Positions 44,135 through 57,240 of a stretch of DNA of 64,000 nt are shown piece by piece. A program made the position numbers and the translations under genes. Numbering within the stretch: position 1 is the first letter of the stretch; every line of letters begins with the position of its first letter. The stretch covers positions 124,001-188,000 of the forward strand of contig JABVXV010000034.1 in NCBI GenBank assembly GCA_013365325.1. Direction: 5' to 3'. The DNA is from Dipetalonema caudispina (taxonomy: Eukaryota > Nematoda > Chromadorea > Rhabditida > Onchocercidae). Below the pieces are notes generated by a model that worked only from the letters and a program-made list of their open reading frames with translations, was not told the DNA's origin and did no database searches.

Positions 44135-47100
44135 TCATTCAGCACCAACTGTTGCGGTAGAGTCGACTTCTGTCGTTTCAGCCTAAAATAGAGAAAGTAG
44201 ATTTTGATTTTAAAAATTCAGCAGTTTTGAGAAACAAATCAAGCCTAAATTTGGAAAAACTACAATTCAGTAAATCCTCTGGTAAAGCTTAATACCATTC
44301 GAAAATCACAACCCATGTTATAAAGTTCGAGAGAACAAATATAAACAACTACTGAAAACATTTCGCTTCCAAAATAATTTATAGTACTGCTTTTAGAAAA
44401 ACCAGCTTTTCTTTGTGATTATCCTGATGAGTTTAAAAAAATTTCAACTGCCTTGAAAAGCACGCCATAACAAACTGGGGTGAAAACTGCAGTTTATATA
44501 GCCAACAACTATTCAGATCATTTCTTCTTACAAATTGGTTTTCAGTTGTACCGTTCTTTATGCAGCACAGACTTACTACATTTTCATGAATTATATTTAA
44601 TTGTAAAACGCGAAACCTCCTCTGTATCACTCTTCTTTTTCTTCAGTTCTGGCGTGACGGCGTCATTGCTCGTCTCTGAATCATCGCCATTTTTTTCACC
44701 GTCTTCATTTGCACCAGATGTACGCTTGCGATTCTAAAATTCCGATTCAAATTAAGAAATAATTAAAAACAAATAGCAGGACGATGCATTTGGTCATCAA
44801 ACATATGTTTTTTTCTTTCACATAGGTTTTACTGAGAAATTAAAAAAGATAACAGGTGCAAGGCATGCTCCATTGATCAAAAGTTGAACAGATGTTTGAT
44901 AAGCAAATGTCCTTAATGACATACCAGTTGCTCCAGTTTACCTCGATGTACAAAAACAAACCCCACAAGGATGATGAAAGAAATCATGACTTTCACATTT
45001 TATTTTCCCGCCAGCTATTTATTAAATGAGATTTACGGATAACAGGGAAAACTGAGGAACGGAGAAAGTGCAAGGTCAGTTCCTTCCTCTTTTCAAACAT
45101 CAAAAATTTCGAAAAAATTTGAAAGAAAAGGAACATTTCTTGTGTTGTTGGCAGTAACTGCGCTTCCAATATGTTCTTCGCCATTCTTTGCTTTCTTATG
45201 GCTATCAGCCACAACCGTCGCTACTCCTGAACGTTCGTTACCGTCAACACTGCCATTTTTCTTCTCTTCGTCACCCGATGCGGCTGATGAGCCCGAATTG
45301 GTACGCGATCGGCTATAAATTACCAAAGTCAACATATTCTGAACCGAAATTTTTGCTTGCCTAGAGTAGCTACCATATGGCAAGATCTACCGGTGATCTT
45401 CCATGTCCATCAAGTTATTACAAACTATTAGAATATGTAACTGGAACCATTAGACGTCAACAAATCAGTTAACAAAAATGAAGCTTCTAAGGAAACGCCA
45501 TTAAATATATGGCTAAGACACAGAGACATTAACAACAACGTAATTCTAAAACACGGCATCTGTAGTGTACAAAGTTCAACTTGAGTAGTATCCACGTAAA
45601 ACTGTCAACAGCATGAAAAACTTATCCAAAATTATATTAATACTATAGATTTATCGGGTTGTCTCTCTTAACATCTTAGAAAACTAGAAGTACGCGATGA
45701 AGTGAGAAAAAGCATACAAAGGAAGGGTTCCCAAAGCTAATAGAAGTGGTTATCGAGAATTTACATATAGACTGTATATATGACAGGAATTAAAATTCAA
45801 ATAATCCATATTGAGTTGATAGAAGCTAAAACCCATAACTACTGGATTTGAATCTGAGACCAAAAATATGATAAAAGTTCAAAACTAACGACAATTTCTA
45901 ATTGTACAAACCTTCTCTCTTCAGACGGGCTTCGTTCCGTTTCTTTTGCGGCTTCCGAATTCTTGCCCCCCGCTACTGTCTGCTTTTCCTCGACAGCAGC
46001 AACCTGGAAGATGGCCAAACATAAGGTTGACTGATGAATTCTGGATATATGCGTGTGTGTGCTATCCTTCAGTAAGTGCAGACGGACGCACTTCGGGTGC
46101 AGTTGCAGAATAAATAAAAATGCATTGCAAGCACCGAGACGCACAGTGATAATGAACAATGCCACACACCTGCACAGTCTGTCCATCCACTTCTTTGCCA
46201 CTCATTTTCTCAAGTGCTTTTGCTGCGCTTTCACAAGAGGTATACCCAATGACACTGAAAATAATCTCTCTGTTTGTATATAATTAATATCATACAAAAG
46301 CAAGAGCTCTCGTAATCATCCAGACAAATATTTTTGTAAATTTACATCAACATGATATTAAGAACTGATAAAATTGAAATCTGGATTTCAGCATTTCGAT
46401 ATTACCTTACATCAAGTAAAAGTAGTTTTTTTTTTTTTTTTGGAAAACCATCCAAAACTGTTTGAGAGATTTCTAAAGCTTACCTTAACTTGGTAAACAT
46501 CAAGCATTTGAATGTACTTATTATAACACTTTAAAAACACTTCATCTATTTAATACTACCTAATTATGTGCCACTCATTGGACATAGATAGTGAAAAAAA
46601 TAAATTCTAAAATTACTGTTTAATCAAGTTGCAGAGTTCGTAACAGAAAACTTGAACTCGACCTAATACTCCATTTTGAGTGAATATTCACCAGTAAAAA
46701 AAAGGAATCAAATTAAAAACTCTACTTAATCAATTACATATTAGTCCACGACAAGCCTTGAATTTCTCTGCAGACATCTACAAAATACTCCCACGCCACA
46801 ATGAAACCTCTGATAAAGTCAAAGAGCATACCAATCAAATGTACTTTGATCCAACCTCGACCGTTTCACCAAATTTTTAACCTACATGTGGTAAAACTCC
46901 AAAATACACAAAAACAATTGTGATATAAGCATAGAGAAATAGAGCGATATAGATAACTATGCGCATTTTGGTTTGTAATGGTTATCTGCTATATAAACAG
47001 ACGACGATTACAAATTAAAAGCACTTCCATCTTTTTCGTTCAGTTTAACATGAGCACGCGACCAACTTACTACTACAGGAAACTGCTGTGTTGTATATCA

Positions 47101-50100
47101 CCCATGGATTTTAAACTAAGTTCACTTCAGAAAATTATTAAAATGGAAATATATAATTCTCTTATTCTCTCTTATTCGAAGCTTCTCGAAAGTAAAAGTT
47201 CAAAGCAATAAAATAGAAACAAATACGGAAGTTGTAAGACATATATTGAAGTTAACTAAAATAGAAAGAAACAGATATAACGGTATTGGGATCAAATCTT
47301 TATATCGAGGTAAATGGCCGGCTCTATCGAGATAAAGTAAAGATGATCAAATAAATAAGCAAAGTCAAATCAAATATTCGTAACTAATGACGTTACCACA
47401 TAATGCTATACATTTTAATTATCACTGTTAAAAGTGAAGAAAAATCGATGAGAGATGGAGGGAACAAACATGGTCATTTAAAATGAACGTCCTAAATACA
47501 GCGTGAGAGCAACGATACGTCAATCCTTCACAAATGAATATGAAATGGTCGGAGGAAGGGAGATGCAAACGGGCAATGTCCCCGATACATTTCTTCAAAT
47601 CAATCCATAGCCCCCTTTCCTTCAACCGTCATTTTCTTGCTTCCTTTTCTTCTCCAAGATTTTTAAAAGATGTAACCATGACAGAGTCATCTATTCCATC
47701 TACTCAAGAGAATATGAGACGACGAAAGATGAAACAGTTTGGAAAAATGTAAATATCTAAATATGCATTTCACTTTATCCAGAAATCGCGCATATCTGGT
47801 AGCATGCCATCGACGCGCTGAAGTACAGAAGTATAGCAAAAACTGAAGTCAGAAATGGAAATGCAGAAGTAAACAAAGTCACAGAAAAACTATTTCGTCA
47901 ATTTTTGATCCATATGCATTTCTGTGAGTAATGTATACGCAACGACAAGCGTAAACAGCAAATTTTTTCAGGGAGTGTACATAACAATTAAAGCTGTCAA
48001 TAGCTGATTCGAACAATTTAATTAAGAGGTCAACTGGAAAGATACGCAGTGAATTGATCAAAATTTCTCAGTGTTATGTGAACATCTGATTTGAGAGATA
48101 TCAAATACTCATGCGTGTCGGAGCACAAATAGTTCTACGAAATAAACGAAACAAAAAATCTGCCGAAGAACGAAAGGAACCGCTTCGCATTATGAGACCT
48201 AGCGGATCACGTGTTTCTGCAGCCCCGTTATCACTATCACCAGATAAGCGCTTAAGTAAGACATGATTGTGCCAGGCACAAATTGTTGTAGACTAAAGTA
48301 CATAAAACTGTTACTAATTTTAAATGCAAAATTTAAAAGATGAAAGGAACGCCAAATTGAATATCCGCTTCCAGCAAACTTGAAACACCACAGAAAAGTA
48401 AATTAGAAACAAAAAACATTTGATGTGAAGTATGGCACAAACATGCAACTATAGATATCATTGAACTATCTGAAGTATATATAAAATGATATCAAATTTA
48501 ATTATCATATATCCAAACTTCGTGATATGAAAAACAAACGAATTTTTAAAAGGGTTACGTAACTTTTATGCTGATATATTAAGCATCTATGTGCCTGGAA
48601 GAATAAAGTGGTTGGTGATATGTAAACCATATAAAACATTATTTGTCAAAAAATGTGCAAAATTCATCATCTAATCATCCGTTTTCAGGAAATGTAGCTA
48701 CTTGGCAGAAAGACGAATTTTTTTTCAATTTATTTGTCTGGTCATTCAATAATAATTAATCAGTTATTTACAATAATGTTATCATCACACTTATACTTGA
48801 ATTGCTTTCACAACAATGTCCCTTCATGCTGCTACAAGAACTTGTTAATGCGTAACAACTAAAGAAAGAACCTCTGTGGAACTCATGTTTAAGTCGCGTC
48901 TACTTCTGTGCAAAGGATATTTAAACACTCTCCATGCATGCATGAAGTAATATAAATATCAACGAAGAATGGAAATTTAATTTCTTGTCATTCTCATTCC
49001 AGTTCATTTCTTCCACCTACCTACCATACTGTACTCACCCCACATGGAAACATACAACCGTTTGTACACTTCTACGGTTAACTTCGAATAAAATGTTTTT
49101 GATGCTCATACTGACTGCCAAAAAATCTGTGAATGAAAGGAAAAAAAAAAACTGCGATGAAGAGAAAACAAAGGAGCATTTTCTATGATAAAACCTGTCC
49201 GAAAATAGTGAAGAGTTGAATGAAAAGGGTGTAATGAAGAGTGGAAAGAAACAATGTCCAATATGCAACATACAGTACTAACTGCTAACATATTCAGACA
49301 AAAGATTAAAAAGAAAGGATAATGTGACAGATGGCTTGCTCTTGTGCTTATCGGATGGTAAGATGTAGCAGTAGCAGTAACACTAGCAGCCCCACTTCCT
49401 CAAACTCCCGTAAGATATGATAGTTAACTGATGGCTATCGGCCTTTCTGAAGCATCTCACTCATTCTCTTCTCCTTGGTATTCATCCGTTCGTGCATGCA
49501 TTCTGGAACTTCCTCTTCCTCATCTTCAACTTCTTCCTTCCACCAAACTATAAAAAAGAACTTTCATTCTTACTTCTAAATCGCTGCAATAGAAAGTAGA
49601 AAAGGGATGAGAAGATAAAGAAGGAGAGTGAAGGATTTATGAGGATGAAAGTGAGGGGCGCCAGGAGTTCTATTAACTTCAAGCACTGTAGTACCACCTA
49701 TGAAAGCAGAAAGTAGACGAAGAAAAACTAAAGTTTGTGTGTTAGTTCTTCGGCTATTCGTTTATTGCAACTTAGCCTTAAAATCCCTCACACTCGATAA
49801 TGCTTTACGGAAGTTCTATTACAAAAAGACAGGCATCCATTGTGAAGGGGAAAAGTCTACGAAGAAGCCGAAACACAAGACGAAATAAACCAAGCCGCCA
49901 GAGCAGATGGAGATGAATGACGGAAAAACGTAAGGGTTTGTTGCATCGCACGGAAACACGAGAATAGATGACGGGAAGAAATCGCACTTCTGACAATAAT
50001 TTTGAAAACAAATGGAAGAGAACGACGCCGGCTGGATAGATGTTAATGGTTTGGGGCGAGGTCGAACAGGACGCCCTTGAATCAGAGCCAACTGACACAC

Positions 50101-53100
50101 CCACCCCGACAGAACCTATTCCAACACCTCCCCCTCTGCCAAACATCAGCAGCAGCAACCGGAGCGGCAGCCAACAGCCAGCCAAAACCCTTCGCTTTCC
50201 TTAGGAAATCCACCCAACCCATAGCCAAGCACCCATCCTTTAAATACCCTTCCAACAAGGCGACTGACTCCTTACTCACTCCTCTTCCTTTCCATTCCTA
50301 TTTCTGTTCCTTGTACTACCATCATTCCATTCTTCTCTCTCTCTTCTATAACTACTCAACTTGTTCCCCCTCCCCCTCCCCCTCCCCCTCTTCCATTTCA
50401 TTCAATTTTTCACGATTAAGAAAATCCACTTGCTATGCGCATATATTCTCCAGCTTTTCCTCCTTTGATCAGTACACCTTGCCAAGATGAGCCATTATTC
50501 CTTACCACATTTTCATTCAAAATCATTGAAGCGGAATGATAGACCGAATTATCATTGTCAACTTACTCATTCTGTGGAAAGAAATGACGAAATCTATCTA
50601 ATGGCATCTTGAAAATACGTAGCTCAGAAGTAACATTGCTTCGACCAGTTATTACATTAAGTTAGACATATCATGTCAATGCCTGTCTTGTCTTCAGACA
50701 ATCCACAATGAGACAGCCTTATAAATGTCACACAGACTGTCTATAAACAAGATATTGCTTCTACTAGTTATCAATGATTGGTTCTATAATTATAATGAAA
50801 AAAAAAAAAGAAAAAAAACTACCCAAAAAAAGATAGTCTTGGCAACTGCTCAAAGAAAATGACAACATCTTTTGAATTAGACAAAACAGAAAGACATAGC
50901 ATTTACTGCCCGATATTGTAATTATTCAATTCACAAGCACTCACTGTACATTATGAACAGATAATTGCTTGCGAATCATTCTGAGCCACAATTGTAAAAA
51001 GGTATTTCGTCAATATTTCCATGAAATCAGGAGAGGGAAAAAAACTGGGATGAATGCTATGCAGAAAATATTCCATGTGATCAAACAATGTTTATCTGCA
51101 TTCTCATCCTGATACTTTCACCCTTCGTCCAATTGAACGTTAACATGGAAGAATTCCCTACTTTTTTCCATCATCACACTTTCAGCCCTCTCACTTCAGT
51201 AATTCTTTATAGCTGCATTTAAAAAAAATGTCAAGTTGATTTTTCCAAGGGAACAATACCAGGAGACATGTAGCTATTTCTTTCCCTAACAGTAACAGCA
51301 TATTTCAATTGAAAACCCAGTTCAGTCGTGTTACGTTTCGAGATAAAAAGGTTTACGCAACATGATTACCAATACATTTTGCGACATATAATGCCTCCCC
51401 ACTTTCACTGACGTCAGTCCACATAGTTCTGATTGACTCAGAGATCATTCTCAATCGACAAAGTCCTATAGTGCAATAAAAGTCACTTTTATTATGTTCT
51501 CGAGTTTCAGATAATTTACATGATGTGGATGATTTCTTATTTTAAGCATTAAAGGTAAAGCTAGAGTGTGGCAGTGTGACATACATTAGAGATCTAGGTA
51601 AGCTTCGCCATCTTCGTCAACAAATTATTTAGTATTTTTACTAGTGCTCTTAGTTTAGCTCAAATAAGAACACACTTTTTCCAATGTTTTACATGGCAGT
51701 TTTACAACTGCTTGACATCGAAATAGATGCCCGTTCTCCAAAATGGAAAAGGCTTTTAGAATGTATTTAGAAATCCTTTCAAACATATCGACAAAAAATT
51801 CATTGATAAAAAAATTCATTAATGGAATGAAGACCGACATCCTATCAAAACTACGTGTCTGATTATTTGGAAAACTAAGATTTAATCCACACACACTTGA
51901 ATGCCATTAATTTCATCCCTGTATGCTTTTAATTAATCCACCCCTCCCACCCCTCCACTCCACCTGCACTTTTAATAAAGTTCTTTGATTTCTGATTACT
52001 GGTTCTGAATCCCCTCCAGTTACTGATTACCATATTCGCAATGATGAAAAAAAAGCATTTTAGAAAATAGATATATCAAAGTTGTCAGGTCAGTGATAAA
52101 TTACATCGCTCCAAACAACAGTTTTTCCTGTGATTTTACCTGGAATGATTTTTGCGGAATTCCCTCTAGTTTTACGTTGATGAAACGTTCCATTCTAAAG
52201 TTTAACTTTAAGCATGAGGTGACTGATCTCAAAGGTACGTTTTATAATTATCATTCCTATTCTTCATCTACTTGTGTATCTTGTGTGTATGGGTGGTTCG
52301 CTGTCAAAAAAATTCACTCAAACATCAATTCAAATACCTAATGACTCTATCCGTCATTGTTGAAGTATGAGAGAAGCCAACAATGGTCACTAAGGATATG
52401 GAGATGCTTCATAAAGCGGATGTAGACTTACTGTTCAAAGACATTACACAGTAATGAAATCAACAATCGATTAGTCAACCAAATGATAAAATGCCACATG
52501 CACACACATAATCATATTTCTCTCGGAGCTGAATCATTCATCAGGAATTAAACTAGCTACTGGTTACACTTTTTTATTCTAAAACCCTGAGATTTCCAAA
52601 AATGACTAAATTCCTACTCTTTTATCTTTAGGAAAAAAACACGAATCTAATAAATTATACTGATTCCTACCTCTCTCCGTCCCACGCTACTTGCCAACGG
52701 AAGAATTCGAAAGAAAAGCTTTTTGGAAGAACAAGCAAGCCATTGAAAAAATTAAATTGGAAAAAAGAGTTGAAAACAGATGAAAATGATTGCTTTGAGC
52801 TCGAATATAAGTGGGTCCTAGTTACCTACTTGGATAAGCAATGATACGTACAACTAAGCAATCTGTCACAACCACCTGTTGTCTAAACTTAAGCTTCCGC
52901 TCATTCTGAATAACATTTACGAATTCAATGACAGTGTGAAGAAACTGCAAAAATGCTTAGCTGTTGTGAGAATGAAATAATTAGCTTTAGTTATCGCAAC
53001 CAGCAATTGTAAATGTTAACATCGCTAACAACATTATCAAGAGTTCAAAGACCAAGAATCACCACGAATCGCAAATGATCCTTAATTCTCTAAACTAATT

Positions 53101-55710
53101 CCGCTCATGTTACACAATAATTTTAAAAAGAACACAGAATAACAAATATTCAAACATACCAGGTATTGTCATCGCGCATTTCGAAATCTGTCAAATCACC
53201 ATATTTCTTGGCAACATGTTTTAAACGCTGAAAATAAATTTATTGAAATAATGAATATATTCGAAAGAATTTTATGACGAAATTTTCGAAAAGAAATTCG
53301 AAAGAAAAATCAAAAAAGAACCATCGAAATCCAGAATCAAGAGCAATGCGGCGTACCGCTATTTTATAACAATGAATTTCGCGTGCTCAACAATCCAAAC
53401 GAATGGTTACGGATGATGATACGGGGCTGCGCATTGCAGCTGCGGAACGACTTGTCTGAACAGAGCGCATCACGTGATGAGGCGGTTGCGTAGTCTGTCG
53501 ACAGAATGTATGCACGAACGTCTCGCCATGGACAATGGATACACGTAAGATTTGGATATGGTTGGATGGACCAGATGACTTGAGTGCGCAGTGAGTATAC
53601 GAACGAACGAATGGATGGATTGTATGGATGAACGTGAACGAACGGTAGATGTTTGTAACACAACATTCACATTTATGCACCACTCGGATAATGATGTGCT
53701 CGTGGCAGTGGTGACGCATAAAAACATCCCATCAAACTTCTGAATCCGAATATTTTGTTTTCAATACTTAACACAGTGGTACCACACCGCTACACGCTTT
53801 TTTTTTAAATCCGGTTAAACTTTCGAGAACTACCCTGTTTTTGTACTCTTTGGGTATGTAAGTTCTTAACTAAATTACTAATAAGCATTGGAAAATCACA
53901 CAAGTCACCTTCTTAAGTCCATCTCTAAATTTTGACAATCATAAAATGCCAAACAGTACCAACTACAGCGAGAAGTAATTATGCACCAATGTTGTCAAGA
54001 AAAATGAATTCTATCCAATTTAGTGAGAATTGTTATACATGAAAGTTGCAACTCAAATCGAATGATGCAGAACTACAGGGGACGACAAAATCTAGAAATA
54101 AAATATTAACTAAACCTTCTCAAATTTGCCTTTGTTGTCGAAACCGCGAACAATGATGCTACACGTGTTTGCTCCGCCACGATCTGGACTTCCTTCCTGC
54201 AAATTTGCATAATTCGCCGGTTGTATTCGAAGAAAAAAAAACATATCTCATGAAAAAAAAAGAAAAAAACAATGCAGTGTGGTACAATTGACGCAAGACT
54301 ACCAATAGCACCAGGTAATTTTAAGCATGTTCAATTATAAGTCAATTAATGTTCGGGGTCTTGAAGAGAAAAAGAGCTTATTTTAGCACCAATCAGCAAC
54401 AAATCTTGTAATAATGGAAATCAAATAAAATCAATAACAATTCCTAGGATTAATGTTTGAATGGAAATTATGAAAGTTTACACATTAAATCTGGAAATTT
54501 TAGTTCTAATGACTTCTGAGCGACTGCAAATGCGATCACTTTAACAAAAAACCTTCAACTACGAGGTTTGAAGCTACGCTTCATTAAAAATACTAAGGAA
54601 AGCTTTAATTATACTTTCTCTGAACTGCTCCGATATTTCCGTTCCTTACGCTTATCCTTAGATCTTTTCGCATCTGGAGTAGGTGAACGACTTGAGGAAC
54701 TTCTGTCACGCTTTCGTTTTCTATCGGAACCCGATTTCTTAGAGCTTTTCTTCGGGCTCAGGCTCTGCGATCTCGATGATGAGCGGTGACGATTATCTTC
54801 AGGAGATTCGCTTTCACTTGACGAATGTCTTCTAAAATTTATTTACTCAGGATCCAGTAAAATTCTAATTGGGGAACAATTAGTAAAGCAAGCAAGTCAC
54901 ACATTCTTATTTTGAACTACTGATCTACGTCTACGTCAGTGAATTCCAACAACGTCTTCCCTACCTTCTGAGTGTAAGAATTAAGCAAAGTTATCCTATC
55001 TAAACTTCTAAGAATTGTCATGATATTTGATCATGCTCTGAAGAATTCAATACACACTACGAAGGAAGCCATTACTAAGCTCTAACATTATGTGAAATTT
55101 CAAAAAGTTTCATGTAGATTTTATAGTGCCGGAAATAAAAGTTGATGTACAAATGGAGAAAATGTAGAGATTAGTATAATTCAAACCTCTTTTTTCGATC
55201 ACGGCTGTGACTCCGTTTCCGGTCACGGCTCCGACTGCGTCTTCGATCTCGTGAACGTGATCGCTCCCGCATCCGTTCTCGGTACATGTCGCGTCCACGC
55301 GGACGACTTTTAGCATTCTGCACTATTACTCTAAAACAACACGAAACTGCATAATGCCAGGTACAAATTTAATTTTCAAGAGATCATACAACCAACCTCT
55401 TCGGGCATACAGTGGACCGATATAAATAGACTATCCTTATTAATGTATAACCTACTGCATTGTAGTCTACCGTTCATTTTGATATTTTCAGACCAACAAA
55501 CTGGAAAAAAAAAGACCTGTCGCCGAGTAACGAACGACCGTTCAAATCATGGACCGCATCTTCCGCATCTCGACGATCCGAAAATTCTACGAAAGCGTAA
55601 CCGTTCTTGAGTAGAATCTCCGTGATGCGACCATAGCCTCGGAAAAACCGTTCAATATCACGTTCGTGCGCTCGGTAAGACAACCGTCCCACATAAACTC
55701 GAGATCCCAT
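44135..55710 (-). CDS. SR-family splicing factor, long form with second RRM and charged tail
   Basis: Nuclear RNA-binding protein, expected to act in splice-site choice. Exons in coding order: 55710-55517, 55330-55187, 54831-54615, 54196-54116, 53227-53160, 46254-46170, 46003-45912, 45312 to about 45135, 44733-44617, 44182-44135; about 407 aa. RRM1 (residues 3-72) has RVYVGRL as RNP2 and NGYAFVEF as RNP1 and resembles C. elegans RSP-5 and SRSF4/5/6. An RS domain follows (SRSRDRRRSRSRDRKRS, then SSSRSQSLSP). After exon 3 comes a second RRM-like unit (CSIIVRGF ... KYGDLTDFEMRDDNTC, VIGYTSCESAAKALEKMSGKEVDGQTVQV), then a Lys/Glu/Ser-rich tail ending TATVGAE. The end of exon 8 is uncertain: in-frame GT sites fall after 45159, 45135 or 45099. 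A two-gene reading is possible, but no separate start for the second part is visible. Confidence 0.75.
46255..53159 (-). other. 6.9-kb intron splitting the second RRM of the SR gene
   Basis: By far the longest intron in the window. It separates MRDDNT and VIGYTSCES, which join in phase (TG + T). It contains stretches richer in GC than usual here (about 49.3-50.5 kb) and the C5 repeat at 50366-50388. Open frames on both strands show no family likeness. An unrecognised alternative exon or nested gene cannot be ruled out. Confidence 0.6.
50366..50388 (-). repeat. Four G5 runs spaced by single A: G-quadruplex motif
   Basis: The plus strand has four runs of five C separated by single T. On the minus strand, the sense strand of the SR gene, this is four G5 runs with one-base loops, an ideal G-quadruplex pattern within intronic RNA. 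Confidence 0.85.
53228..54115 (-). other. Intron 4 of the SR gene with a GC-richer block
   Basis: About 53340-53730 is richer in GC and CpG than other introns and is open for about 85-110 codons in all three minus-strand frames. No family likeness found. It may be regulatory or hold a skipped exon. Confidence 0.4.
54609..55710 (-). CDS. SR splicing factor, short form (RRM plus RS domain)
   Basis: If the donor at the end of exon 3 (54615) is not used, translation runs one codon further (GTA, Val) and stops at TAA, bases 54611-54609, inside the GTATAA donor sequence. The product is 186 aa: one RRM, a linker with KSRPRGRD, and an RS domain ending RSSSEKV. That is the usual size and layout of a compact SR protein such as C. 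elegans RSP-5 or RSP-6. Exons 55710-55517, 55330-55187 and 54831-54609. Confidence 0.7.
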
Positions 55711-55716
55711 AACGAA

Positions 55717-55718
55717 CT
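55717..55718 (-). promoter_or_regulatory. Probable trans-splice acceptor of the SR gene
   Basis: On the minus strand CATTTTTTAG ends six bases before the ATG at 55710. A strong T tract so close to the start codon is typical of spliced-leader addition. Confidence 0.55.
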
Positions 55719-57232
55719 AAAAAATGAGGTCAAGTATCATTAGACGATTGTTAAATAATCAAAATGAATTCCCCTCACTTCACAGAGAATCCCATACGCA
55801 CTCTCAACGTCATCACATTTAAAGAATGCCTAAGACAGTGTACCCATGCACTCCATCCAAACCAAACCATATATCATCGTGGCACAGACGGGATGTGTAA
55901 GAAATGCCAATGAATCATTGAGATGATTGATAAGTATGGCTGTATGAAAAGGGTCACGTTGTTAACAGGGGATCACGTAGATAGTATCGAAAGTATCATG
56001 TGATCAAGAGAAAGCGAAGTCACGTTAATATAAGAAGAATCACGTTGTCGACATCTAAATTATCTAAATTAATTCATCAAGTGATGATATTGTCTTTTAG
56101 GCTCCATTATAACCTTCGAGAGCACGTCTCTCTTGATCTGACATCATCTTTGCATCGTAGCAAAAAACTATTTAATAATAAACACCTGACTTAATCTCTC
56201 TAACTATATTTTACATCATACATAAACACCCTATAGTGTAAGTTTTCCATTATAACGCATAACATTTTGTAGAGACTGATCAGAAATGCGAGAACGTAGC
56301 TAGAAATCCTGAAGGACATCGAGACAAACTAGTGAGCTTGAAATCTTAGTTAAGAATTGGGATTTCATTTTCATATTTCATAGTTTCGCTATGCAACGGC
56401 AGGATGGGATACGGTAGGTGGTGATGGCCTTCAGTTTGGCTTCATCTCATACTTGGTGGTTGTGGATAGGAGTGAAGCGGGTCGTCCGAGATTTCTAGGG
56501 GATATCTGGAGTTTAATAAATTTGTTGGATTTATCTATCTTTCCATTGCTAGAGAGTTACAGCTATCATATTTCAGTACTTAGAAATCTGCAAATGTGAT
56601 CCGAAAATCTTGTAGGGATTTTTGTGCTAGAAATCATCCATATGCACTCTGATCACGTAGTTTGCTATGGATAAACTGCCATAAATCTAATAGTTTGTCG
56701 AGATATTAAGGAAAGCTAAAAATGGACGGCATAACAATATCTCGAGGGTGCATGTTTAATTGTTCATCTCTGAGTTTTTTAGCCTATTTGCGTATTTACT
56801 GAGTGAACTGACTAGTCTAACAATATATTTCGCGAGTGTTATTCGATAGATCTTCACCTGTATCATTGTATATCAGTTTATTTAGGAAGCTTTGAAATGA
56901 CAGTAACGAAATCAGCAAAAATATAACAACAGGATTGGTTTTCAGTTAGACATAATTCTGTCGTATTTTTGTGATTTATGTTCAGATTGTCAGAATTATA
57001 GTTTTTGATTATCATTTGTCCTTTTATCCGTTCTTCAAAATGCAGTTTACTTTCTGACGACTTGGTTTTACTGCTCATTTGTTACTCTTAGCGTACTACA
57101 ATATACTTATTACATTAATGTAAGAAGTTCCCATATTGAATAGAATTCTTAAGTTAAAGGCAGTGTTACATTTTTGGTCTAACGAGAAGCTTCACTTGTT
57201 TACACTTGCCTAACACTTATCATTTTTTTCAG
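55719..57232. other. Divergent intergenic region between the SR and SmD1 genes
   Basis: About 1.5 kb that must hold the promoters of both RNA-processing genes, which are transcribed away from each other. No coding sequence or recognisable core promoter motif seen. Confidence 0.5.
57231..57232 (+). promoter_or_regulatory. Probable trans-splice acceptor of SmD1
   Basis: CATTTTTTTCAG ends at 57232, eight bases before ATG 57241. Confidence 0.6.
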
Positions 57233-57240
57233 ATTGCAAA

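Noticed and set aside
46053..46283. Plus-strand open frame over the SR exons
   Set aside because: Antisense shadow of the second RRM exon.
49805..50185. 126-codon minus-strand open frame with leucine-rich, membrane-like translation
   Set aside because: Lies in the 6.9-kb SR intron, overlaps other open frames on both strands, and its composition is explained by local GC and TC richness. No family likeness or splice context.
50077..50490. 137-codon plus-strand open frame
   Set aside because: Pro/Ser-rich translation of simple C-rich repeats antisense to the SR intron; no family likeness.
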